From Anaerolineales bacterium (GTDB taxonomy: Bacteria; Chloroflexota; Anaerolineae; Anaerolineales; DRMV01), in assembly GCA_015491595.1 (NCBI GenBank), contig WFVP01000357.1, positions 1 to 6,085 of the forward strand: DNA of 6,085 nt. The letters run 5' to 3'. Positions 1 to 5,540 of the stretch are shown here, one piece after another. Below the pieces are notes generated by a model. It ran no database searches, was not told the DNA's origin, and was given only the letters and a program-made list of their open reading frames with translations. The position numbers and the translations under genes were made by a program. Each line of letters begins with the position of its first letter. Within the stretch, counting starts at the first letter, position 1.

Positions 1-713
1 CCTCGGTGGAAACCCGCCGGACCCGCAACGGTCACCTCATGGCCTTTGCCACCCTGGAAGACCTGCAGGGCCAGGTGGGGCTGACCCTGTTCCCCCGCAC
101 CTGGGAGACCTATCAGGAGCTGTGTCAGGAGGGCGCTCTGGTAGTGGTGCAGGGCAAGGTGGATCCGCGCGGGGGCCAGACGCCTCGGGTCCTGGTGGAC
201 CGCCTGCTCTCCCTGGCCGAATCGGTGGCCGCGTTGCCGGAACAGAAGGACGAAACGGCCAAGGAACCCGCGCCAGCGCCTCCGCCCCCAGTCGCTCCGA
301 CCCCGAGCAACGGTAACGGACACGAACCCGCCCCGAAGACCCAGCCAGAGGTGGCCCCAACGACGCCCACGGCCCCGGCCCCTTCGCAGCCTGCCTCGAC
401 GGGCCGGGAGGCCGCGGAACCCCGCGCTGCATACGACGAAGCGCGATCGCAGGAGCCGCCGCGTCGCCTGGTGGTCTACATCCGCCCCCTGGGGGACCCG
501 CAGAAGGACCAACACCGGCTGGAACGCCTGCATCGGTGGCTGCTCCAGTTCCCCGGCCAGGACCGGTTCGCCTGGGTTCTGGAACTGCCCCAGGGGAAAT
601 ATCTCATCGACTTCCCCGACCATACCACCCACATTTGCCCCGAGATGCTGGAACAACTCGAAGTTTGGGGACTGGAATATGAGACGCTCTCCCTGGTGGC
701 CTCCGCTCCCTGA
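1..713 (+). CDS. dnaE: DNA polymerase III alpha subunit, C-terminal part (5' truncated)
   Basis: This is the C-terminal end of the replicative DNA polymerase alpha subunit; the gene begins left of the window and the first complete codon is at 3. Numbering from the GTG at 6, residues 1-72 match the OB-fold of DnaE. That fold is recognisable from the run GHLMAFATLEDLQGQVGLTL followed by FPRTW, the family's 'MAF-TLED-G-VE-xxFP' signature. Residues about 75-150 form a low-complexity Pro/Ala/Thr-rich linker. Residues 152-235 form a compact terminal domain (LVVYIRP, then LLQFPGQDRF, then LIDFPDHTT and CPEMLEQLEVWGLE) like the distal domain of many bacterial DnaE proteins, which is thought to contact the clamp or tau. 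The catalytic palm and PHP domains lie outside the window. The stop codon lies inside the next gene, so the two are probably co-transcribed. The family call is secure. The long linker is unusual but in frame. Confidence 0.9.
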   Translation, partial: SVETRRTRNGHLMAFATLEDLQGQVGLTLFPRTWETYQELCQEGALVVVQGKVDPRGGQTPRVLVDRLLSLAESVAALPEQKDETAKEPAPAPPPPVAPTPSNGNGHEPAPKTQPEVAPTTPTAPAPSQPASTGREAAEPRAAYDEARSQEPPRRLVVYIRPLGDPQKDQHRLERLHRWLLQFPGQDRFAWVLELPQGKYLIDFPDHTTHICPEMLEQLEVWGLEYETLSLVASAP

Positions 714-1137
714 AGCCGCGAAACCCTGGCGGGGTTATCTGGTGGGCCTGGTGCTGGTGCTGCTGGCCGGCTGGCTGACCCTGACCGGTCTGTTCCTGCA
801 AACCCTGTTCCGGGGGGACGCAGGCATCGCGCAAGGAGGCGCGGCCGCGGCCGTGCTGCTGCTTCTGGTGTTGATGGCCCTGGCCCTTCCCTGGTTGCTG
901 CTGACCGTTGGCATGATTGTGGCAACGGTGCACGTTCGTCAACGGCTTCCCCAGTGGTTCCGCCCCTGGCGGCGACGCGCGGTCATCGCCAAATACGAGG
1001 CCCGACGCTGGTCGGACCGGGCCGCGCGTCCGCTGGTGGCGGCGTATCGCACGGGGGCCCTGGTGCGGGAACTGGCCAGCCTACCGCGACGTCTGTGGCA
1101 TCGCCTGGCGGAACCACCCCAAAAGCACCTTCCCTGA
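679..1137 (+). CDS. small integral membrane protein of unknown function
   Basis: I do not recognise this 152-residue protein. It has two strongly hydrophobic stretches, residues about 20-44 and 54-86, joined by a short polar loop (FRGDAGIAQGG). A very basic C-terminal half of about 65 residues follows (QRLPQWFRPWRRR, then ARRWSDRAARP and LPRRLWHRL). By the positive-inside rule the tail should be cytoplasmic, with both helices forming a hairpin. No catalytic motif is visible. The ATG at 679 overlaps the end of dnaE by 35 nt. Only a weak purine run (GGGGA, 667-671) precedes it, so translation may be coupled to dnaE, and a start further in cannot be excluded. GC-rich codon use like its neighbours, the overlap and the 27-bp gap to the next gene support a real gene in a short operon. 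Confidence 0.7.
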   Translation: MRRSPWWPPLPEAAKPWRGYLVGLVLVLLAGWLTLTGLFLQTLFRGDAGIAQGGAAAAVLLLLVLMALALPWLLLTVGMIVATVHVRQRLPQWFRPWRRRAVIAKYEARRWSDRAARPLVAAYRTGALVRELASLPRRLWHRLAEPPQKHLP

Positions 1138-1150
1138 GCGTGCACCCCCT

Positions 1151-1158
1151 AAGGAGGT
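1151..1158 (+). promoter_or_regulatory. strong ribosome binding site of the PAP2 gene
   Basis: AAGGAGGT is a full-length complement of the 16S rRNA 3' end, with a 6-nt spacer before the ATG at 1165. It fixes the start of the PAP2-type phosphatase and is much stronger than the site of the gene before it. Confidence 0.85.
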
Positions 1159-1164
1159 GTCGGG

Positions 1165-2094
1165 ATGTGGGCCTGGGATGCCCAATGGGTGGCCCTGTTT
1201 CAACAGGCCGTCATGGGATGGACGGGGTTCTGGAAGACCGTGACCTTCCTGGGCGAAGAAACCTTCTATCTGGTGGCCTTCCCCCTTATCTACTGGTGCC
1301 TTTCCGCGCCTTTGGGCTTACGCGCGGGCGTCCTCCTGTTGTTCTCCGCGCAGGCGAACGCCGCGCTGAAGTTGCTCTTTCACCAGCCCAGGCCTTTCTG
1401 GGTCTTCCCCTCGGTTCAGGGGTTGGCCGAAGGCACCTCCTTCGGCGTACCTTCAGGCCATGCCCAACTCAGCGCCGCGGTGTGGGGACGCCTGGCCTGG
1501 CCTCTGGGCCGCAGGGGACGCGCGGCCGCGGCCTTGCTGGTGGTGCTCATCGGGCTCTCCCGCATCGCCCTGGGCGTGCATTTCTGGACCGACGTCCTGG
1601 TGGGATGGCTGCTGGGCGGGGTGACCCTGGCGGTGGCCTTAGTGTGGGAGCCGCGCCTGAAGGCGTGGGTACATCGGGCGGGTCCCTGGCGCGTGCTGGC
1701 CGCGGCGGCCGGCGTGAGCGCGGTGTGGATTGCCCTGGCGGTGATGGCCCGAAGTTTCGGCATGGCCGCCACACCCCCGGCCTGGGCGGAAGCCTGGAGC
1801 CTGAAGGGCGTGGTAGGCACCGGAGGCGCGTGGCTGGGCCTGGTGGCCGGGGCCCTGTGGATGCACAACCGCTTTTCCGCCTCCGGTGCCTGGTGGCGCC
1901 GCGTGTTGCGGGCCGGGCTGGGCCTGGTGGGCGTGGTGCTGCTGTGGGCGGGCCTGCGCGCGGTGTTGCCCGCCGGCGAGGACGCCGTGGCCCTCATGGC
2001 CCGGTTCCTGCGCTACGGCCTGGTGGGCTTTTGGGTCACAGGGGCCGCGCCCTGGGTCTTCCAGCGATTGGGCCTGCAGTCCGCCGATGCCTGA
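1165..2094 (+). CDS. PAP2-family membrane phosphatase
   Basis: This is a 309-residue polytopic membrane protein of the type 2 phosphatidic acid phosphatase superfamily. These enzymes remove phosphate from lipid phosphates such as phosphatidic acid, diacylglycerol pyrophosphate or undecaprenyl pyrophosphate. All three signature motifs are present and intact: K69-x6-R76-P77 (KLLFHQPRP), P96-S97-G98-H99, and S132-R133-x5-H139-x3-D143 (SRIALGVHFWTD). H99 is the expected acid, H139 the nucleophile and D143 its partner, so the enzyme should be active. The PAP2 core ends near residue 165. A C-terminal extension of about 140 residues holds roughly three further hydrophobic segments (about 176-195, 216-234 and 251-270), a layout seen in some long bacterial PAP2 proteins. 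The true lipid substrate cannot be read from the sequence. The gene lies 27 bp after the small membrane protein and converges on the acyl-CoA dehydrogenase. Confidence 0.92.
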   Translation: MWAWDAQWVALFQQAVMGWTGFWKTVTFLGEETFYLVAFPLIYWCLSAPLGLRAGVLLLFSAQANAALKLLFHQPRPFWVFPSVQGLAEGTSFGVPSGHAQLSAAVWGRLAWPLGRRGRAAAALLVVLIGLSRIALGVHFWTDVLVGWLLGGVTLAVALVWEPRLKAWVHRAGPWRVLAAAAGVSAVWIALAVMARSFGMAATPPAWAEAWSLKGVVGTGGAWLGLVAGALWMHNRFSASGAWWRRVLRAGLGLVGVVLLWAGLRAVLPAGEDAVALMARFLRYGLVGFWVTGAAPWVFQRLGLQSADA

Positions 2095-2100
2095 TCGACG

Positions 2101-2142
2101 GCTGTCGGCCGTCGGCTGTCGGCCGTCGGCGGTCTGCGGTCG
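2101..2142. repeat. 7-bp tandem repeat (GCNGTCG)6 between convergent genes
   Basis: There are six consecutive heptamers: GCTGTCG, GCCGTCG, GCTGTCG, GCCGTCG, GCGGTCT and GCGGTCG. The first four are two exact copies of a 14-bp unit, and the last two are degenerate. The array fills almost the whole 49-bp gap between the PAP2 stop codon and the stop codon of the dehydrogenase on the other strand. No intrinsic terminator with a T-run is visible here, so transcripts of both genes may read into the array. Confidence 0.85.
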
Positions 2143-2143
2143 G

Positions 2144-3352
2144 CTATTCCCCTTGCCAGAATTCGGGGTCGTAGGCCGGGAGTTCCCGCCGGAGGGGTTT
2201 GTCCCACCGATACCCCAGGGCGTAATCGGCCTGGATGAGGGTCTGGATTTCGCTGCTCCCCTCGTAAATCATGGAGCCGCGCGCATTGCGGAAGAAGCGC
2301 TCCACAGGGTATTCGTCGCTGTAACCGTACGCGCCGTGAATCTGGATGGCCTCGTGGGCGGCCTGGAACGCGGCTTCCGTGGCGAACCACTTGGCCATGG
2401 ACGCGTACCGGGTGAAACGCTTCCCCTGGTTCATGAGCCATCCGGTGTAGAGGTAGAGCAGGCGGGCCATTTCGTAATCCCGGGCCATGCGGGCGATTTT
2501 CTGCTTGATGAGTTGATGCTCGCCAATGGGTCGGCCGAAGGTGTGGCGCTCCTTCGCGTAGGCCACGCTGGCCTCCAACGCGGCTCGAATGAGCCCCGTG
2601 GCACCCGCGGCCACGGTGTACCGGCCCCGGTCGAAGGCCGACATGGTGATTTTGAAGCCCTCGCCTTCCTCACCGATGCGGTTCTCCACAGGCACCTCGA
2701 CGTTCTGGAAGGAAATCCAGCCCGTGGACCCCGCGCGCACACCCAGTTTGCCGTGAATGTCCCCTCGTTTCACACCGGGACTGTGCAGGTCCACGATGAA
2801 GGTGGTCAGCCCCCGATAGGCCGGCTCGGCATGGGGGTCGGTGCGCATGGTGACGATGGCGTAATCGGCTTTGGTGGCCAGGGAAATCCACATCTTCTCG
2901 CCGTTGAGCACGTACACGTCGCCGTGGCGCTTGGCCGTGCCCTGAATGTGGGCGAAGTCGGAGCCGTGGCCCGGTTCGGTGAAGGCGCCCGCGCCAATTT
3001 TCTCCCCGCGGGCCAGGGGGACCAGGAATTTCTGCTTCTGCTCCTCGGTCCCCCACTGGAGGAGGGTCAGGGCGCACAAACCCATGTGCACGGACATGAC
3101 CACCCGTAGGGTGCTGTCCACGGCTTCCAGCTCTTCACACACCAGGCCCAGGGAGATGTAGTCCATCCCCTGGCCGCCGTAGCGCACAGGGATGGAAATC
3201 CCCAGGATGCCCAGTTCGGCCATGCGCTCCAGTACGGGCATGGGTTCGTGGCGGCGGTCGTAGTCCCGGACGATGGGCGCGACCTCCTTTTGGGCGAACT
3301 CCCGCACCATTTGCTGCACCATCTGGTGTTCGGGGGTAAGGGTGAAATCCAT
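2144..3352 (-). CDS. acyl-CoA dehydrogenase
   Basis: This 402-residue flavoenzyme is of the usual short/medium-chain acyl-CoA dehydrogenase length. It is expected to oxidise an acyl-CoA to the trans-2-enoyl-CoA using FAD and to pass electrons to ETF. The N-terminal helical domain (about 1-115) is followed by signature 1 ([13 protein letters not shown], 120-132) and the beta domain. Next come the FAD-contacting [12 protein letters not shown] (269-280) and signature 2 ([22 protein letters not shown], 337-358). The catalytic base is in place as E364 in IYEGSSEIQ. Substrate chain length or branching cannot be deduced. I chose the ATG at 3352 because the typical N-terminus MDFTLTPEH starts there and GGAGG sits 6 nt upstream. 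The open frame runs on to 3523, but only through intergenic repeat sequence. The gene is divergent from the AidB-like gene and convergent with the PAP2 gene. It appears monocistronic. Confidence 0.95.
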   Translation of the reverse strand: MDFTLTPEHQMVQQMVREFAQKEVAPIVRDYDRRHEPMPVLERMAELGILGISIPVRYGGQGMDYISLGLVCEELEAVDSTLRVVMSVHMGLCALTLLQWGTEEQKQKFLVPLARGEKIGAGAFTEPGHGSDFAHIQGTAKRHGDVYVLNGEKMWISLATKADYAIVTMRTDPHAEPAYRGLTTFIVDLHSPGVKRGDIHGKLGVRAGSTGWISFQNVEVPVENRIGEEGEGFKITMSAFDRGRYTVAAGATGLIRAALEASVAYAKERHTFGRPIGEHQLIKQKIARMARDYEMARLLYLYTGWLMNQGKRFTRYASMAKWFATEAAFQAAHEAIQIHGAYGYSDEYPVERFFRNARGSMIYEGSSEIQTLIQADYALGYRWDKPLRRELPAYDPEFWQGE

Positions 3353-3358
3353 GGCAGG

Positions 3359-3363
3359 CCTCC
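3359..3363 (-). promoter_or_regulatory. ribosome binding site of the acyl-CoA dehydrogenase
   Basis: On the minus strand GGAGG stands 6 nt before the ATG at 3352. It decides the start in favour of a 402-residue protein over the longer open frame beginning at 3523. Confidence 0.75.
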
Positions 3364-3396
3364 AGCCATCCTCGATGGAATTCGGGGGATGCCACG

Positions 3397-3402
3397 ATTG
3401 TA
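3397..3402 (-). promoter_or_regulatory. putative -10 box for the acyl-CoA dehydrogenase
   Basis: TACAAT on the minus strand, preceded by GGGG, lies 44 nt before the start codon. No convincing -35 hexamer is seen 16-18 bp upstream; CCGAAA is the sequence at 17 bp. The same GGGGTACAAT string precedes the divergent AidB-like gene at a similar distance (48 nt), which raises the chance that both are promoters. Confidence 0.45.
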
Positions 3403-3504
3403 CCCCATCTCGGTCTCCCTTTCGGACCGTTGTGGGGAGCGTTCGAAAATCGGGCCTAACGCCCATGCACGCGGGTCTGACCGGGTCCGGGACCCCGGAG
3501 AAAA

Positions 3505-3553
3505 AAAGAGATAATGTGAGCATCGGCTTCGCCGATGCTCACATTATCTCTTT
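3505..3553. repeat. palindromic hairpin element, copy 1 (23-bp perfect stem, TTC loop)
   Basis: A perfect 23-bp stem surrounds a 3-nt TTC loop (3528-3530). From the outside inwards the stem reads AAAGAGATAATGTG, then AGCATCGGC. On the minus strand the stem runs directly into seven Ts (complement of 3501-3507), so it would serve as an intrinsic terminator for leftward transcription. On the plus strand it is followed only by TTTCTTACC. It sits between two divergent genes, where a terminator is not expected. The same outer stem recurs at 5417-5463. Confidence 0.9.
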
Positions 3554-3607
3554 CTTACCGACGGTCCAGAACCTGGTCAGGCCTGCGCGCATGGCGAGGA
3601 GTCTTTG

Positions 3608-3640
3608 CCAAACCCTTTGTCCGCCCTTTTGTCCAAACCC
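3608..3640 (+). repeat. short direct repeats inside the right-arm insertion
   Basis: CCAAACCC occurs at 3608-3615 and 3633-3640. CCCTTTGTCC (3613-3622) is repeated with one extra T at 3624-3634. These lie within the 52-nt block present only in the right arm of the inverted repeat, so the block may have grown by local duplication. Confidence 0.5.
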
Positions 3641-3759
3641 CAGGAGACGTTGGGCCGTTTTTTCGAACACTTCCACCCGTTGGGGAACGGCTCTGCCGTC
3701 CCGAACCCTTTTCGTTTTCCTGCGTCGCGAGAGTCGAAAAAGGTCGCTGTCCCCCGGGG

Positions 3760-3765
3760 TACAAT
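3760..3765 (+). promoter_or_regulatory. putative -10 box for the AidB-like gene
   Basis: TACAAT preceded by GGGG ends 48 nt before the ATG at 3814. A purine-rich TCGAAAAAGG lies upstream (3734-3743), but no standard -35 hexamer is at the right distance. The box mirrors the one of the divergent dehydrogenase, so it is offered as a probable but unproven promoter. Confidence 0.45.
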
Positions 3766-3800
3766 GGAACTGCGCCCGGTTCATGGGCGCGAGCCTTCCC

Positions 3801-3807
3801 CAGGAGG
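3801..3807 (+). promoter_or_regulatory. ribosome binding site of the AidB-like gene
   Basis: CAGGAGG is spaced 6 nt from the ATG at 3814. It marks this ATG as the start and rejects the upstream ATG at 3535, which lies inside the palindrome. Confidence 0.8.
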
Positions 3808-3813
3808 CGAGCC

Positions 3814-5418
3814 ATGCGCGAACAGGCCTATGCCTATGGCAAGAACCACTTCCTTCTGGACCCCGACCTCCCCGTGGTCCTGGATGCCTACTGGCCGGCA
3901 TGGCGGGACCACGAGGAGGCGCTGCGCGCCTTTGGCGCGCTGGTGGGAGAGCGGGGCTACGCGGTGCCTTATGAAGTCGACCGCATGGGAGGCCCCCGGC
4001 TGGTCATGCACGACCTGGATGGGCGACGGGTGGACCGCGCGGACCTGCTGCCATCCCATCGTGCTCTGCTGGAAGAACTGGCCTGGATTAACCGCCCGCC
4101 CTATGAAGGGCTGCCCTGGCACTACCACTACGCGCTGGGCTACCTGGTGGCCGATGCAGGACTGTACTGTACCCTCATCGTGACCAATCAAACGGCCTAT
4201 GCGTTGCACAAGTACGCGTCCCACCTGCATGAATGGCGGGACCGATTGCTTAAGGGGGAAGCCTGGGGCGCCACGTGGATGACGGAAACCCACGGCGGCA
4301 GCGACCTGGGCGCGAACAAAACCCTGGCCCGGCAGGAAGGAGATGTCTGGCGGCTTTACGGCGACCACAAGTACTTCGCCAGCAACGCAGGGATTGCCGA
4401 CGCCGCGCTGGTCACCGCGCGGCCCGAGGGCGCGCCGCCAGGACCCAAAGGCCTCGCACTGTTCTTCGTCCCCCGCTTGAACCGGGAAGGCGCCCTGAAC
4501 TACATCGTCCGGCGCTTCAAGGACAAACTGGGGACGCGGGCCGTACCCACGGGCGAGGTGGAATTCCACGGCAGCGAGGCGTACCTGGTGGGGAAGGCCG
4601 AATGGGGCATCTACATCACCCTGGAGACCCTGACCGTCTCCCGCCTGGCCAACGCCGCGGGTGCCATGGGGCTGGGGCACAAGGCCCGCATGGAAGCGGT
4701 CCTGCGGGCGCACCGGCGCACGGCTTTCGGTAAGACCCTGCAGGAGCATCCCTTGATGCGCTGGGACCTGGTGGACATGGCCGTGCGCCAGGCAGGCGGT
4801 GTGGCCCTGGTGTTCCATGCCATTGATGCCTTCCATCGGGCCTGGCAGGAGACGCCGCCGTATTCGGCAGCCTATCACTACGCGCGCTTCCTGTCCCACC
4901 TGACGAAGAACCGTACGGCCGAACATGGCGTGGCCATCACCCATCGGGCCATGGAAATCTTCGGAGGGCTGGGCTTCCTGGAGGAGTACCCCATCGCCCG
5001 GTTGCACCGGGAGGCCCTGGTGCTGTCCATCTGGGAAGGGACCAGCAACATCCAGGCCCTGGACCTGCTGGAAGCCATCCGCCGCAAACAGGCCCACGAG
5101 CCCTTCATGGAAGAAATGGTGTCCCGCCTGGAGGCCGCGTCCACCCAGGAATCTCTGGAGGCCCTGGGGGTGCTGGAGGCCACCTTGGGAACGTGGTTGC
5201 GCGCGGGCCCGGCCGAGGCCCAGTGGATGGCCAAGGACGCGCTGCGCCGCCTGGCCGACGTGGCCCAGGTGGCCCTGCTGTATGACCTGGCCCGGGTCGG
5301 CGGGGACCGCTACGCCCGTCTGGCCGCGCTGTACGCCCGGCGCTTCCTCATGCACGAACCCTACCCCGCCTGGGCCCTGGAGCAGCCCGACCTGTGGGCC
5401 CTGCGGGAAGAGGGATAA
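3814..5418 (+). CDS. AidB-like acyl-CoA dehydrogenase family protein
   Basis: This 534-residue member of the acyl-CoA dehydrogenase superfamily resembles the AidB clade (E. coli AidB has about 540 residues) more than classic 380-400-residue enzymes. An AidB-type N-terminal region (1-145; DLDGRRVDRADLLPSH at 67-82) precedes signature 1, MTETHGGSDLGANKT (156-170). The AidB-like RRFKDKLGTRAVPTGEVEF (233-251), RTAFGKTLQEHPLMRWDLVD (302-321) and AMEIFGGLGFLEEYPIARLHRE (379-400) follow. IWEGTSNIQALDLL (406-419) keeps the catalytic-type Glu as E408. A helical tail of about 110 residues ends the protein. FAD binding is likely. Family members may oxidise acyl-CoAs or, like E. coli AidB, take part in the alkylation response by binding DNA; the substrate cannot be told here. 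The gene is preceded by a good RBS and flanked by two copies of the hairpin element. Its TAA stop lies on the edge of the second copy. Confidence 0.9.
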   Translation: MREQAYAYGKNHFLLDPDLPVVLDAYWPAWRDHEEALRAFGALVGERGYAVPYEVDRMGGPRLVMHDLDGRRVDRADLLPSHRALLEELAWINRPPYEGLPWHYHYALGYLVADAGLYCTLIVTNQTAYALHKYASHLHEWRDRLLKGEAWGATWMTETHGGSDLGANKTLARQEGDVWRLYGDHKYFASNAGIADAALVTARPEGAPPGPKGLALFFVPRLNREGALNYIVRRFKDKLGTRAVPTGEVEFHGSEAYLVGKAEWGIYITLETLTVSRLANAAGAMGLGHKARMEAVLRAHRRTAFGKTLQEHPLMRWDLVDMAVRQAGGVALVFHAIDAFHRAWQETPPYSAAYHYARFLSHLTKNRTAEHGVAITHRAMEIFGGLGFLEEYPIARLHREALVLSIWEGTSNIQALDLLEAIRRKQAHEPFMEEMVSRLEAASTQESLEALGVLEATLGTWLRAGPAEAQWMAKDALRRLADVAQVALLYDLARVGGDRYARLAALYARRFLMHEPYPAWALEQPDLWALREEG

Positions 5419-5463
5419 GAGATAATGTGCGCGGCGGCTTCGCCGCCGCGCACATTATCTCTT
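5417..5463. repeat. palindromic hairpin element, copy 2 (22-bp perfect stem, TTC loop)
   Basis: A perfect 22-bp stem with loop TTC (5439-5441) begins within the TAA stop codon of the AidB-like gene. The outer 13 bp, AAGAGATAATGTG, are identical to copy 1. The inner 9 bp are CGCGGCGGC in place of AGCATCGGC, so three positions differ and all three are compensated on the opposite arm. It is placed like a transcription terminator, although the following TTCTCTCC has no long T-run. It separates the AidB-like gene from the ssrA promoter. Confidence 0.9.
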
Positions 5464-5500
5464 CTCTCCTGCGATTCTAAACCTCAGCAGTTTTAGGGAC

Positions 5501-5528
5501 TGGACATTGGCCTGGGCGCCTCTATAAT
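5501..5528 (+). promoter_or_regulatory. sigma-70-type promoter of ssrA
   Basis: TGGACA (5501-5506; one mismatch to TTGACA), a 16-bp spacer and a perfect TATAAT (5523-5528) are seen. The predicted start near 5535 is about six bases before the mature tmRNA 5' end, leaving a short leader for RNase P to remove. It is the strongest promoter in the window, as fits an abundant RNA. Confidence 0.85.
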
Positions 5529-5540
5529 GAAAGTGAACGT

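Larger units (their letters stand above)
3432..3676. repeat. large imperfect inverted repeat centred on the TTC hairpin
   Basis: The left arm (3432-3527) and right arm (3531-3676) are reverse complements with interruptions. Next to the perfect core, 3461-3510 matches the complement of 3548-3595 at about 36 of 47 aligned bases, and several of the mismatches are transitions. Further out, 3432-3461 matches the complement of 3648-3676 at about 24 of 27 aligned bases, including a shared GTTCGAAAA. Between these blocks the right arm has about 52 extra nt (3596-3647). These are hand alignments. The unit fills most of the divergent intergenic region and has no coding potential of its own. Confidence 0.75.

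Noticed and set aside
2101..2142. CRISPR array or intrinsic terminator at the heptamer repeat
   Set aside because: There are no spacers, the unit is only 7 bp, no stable stem with a T-run is present and no cas genes are in the window.
954..2174. 406-residue plus-strand open frame over the PAP2 gene
   Set aside because: It is Gly/Arg-rich out-of-frame translation. The PAP2 motifs and strong RBS lie in the other frame.
1886..3109. 407-residue plus-strand open frame crossing two genes
   Set aside because: It runs through the end of the PAP2 gene, the heptamer array and the antisense strand of the dehydrogenase, and shows no family motif.
3353..3523. N-terminal extension of the acyl-CoA dehydrogenase from the ATG at 3523
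   Set aside because: The extra 57 residues are translated palindrome and promoter sequence, there is no RBS at 3523, and a standard family N-terminus with an RBS begins at 3352.
3535..3813. N-terminal extension of the AidB-like protein from the ATG at 3535
   Set aside because: The ATG lies in the hairpin arm. Its first residues (MLTLSLS) mirror those of the opposite-strand extension only because the DNA is palindromic. The RBS supports 3814.
3781..5355. 524-residue open frame antisense to the AidB-like gene
   Set aside because: It is a shadow of a GC-rich gene: no domain, no RBS, and the opposite frame has clear acyl-CoA dehydrogenase motifs.
3505..5463. Insertion sequence or composite transposon spanning the AidB-like gene
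   Set aside because: No transposase, recombinase or target-site duplication could be found. Only the paired hairpins suggest mobility, so it is reported as a hypothesis and not as a mobile element.
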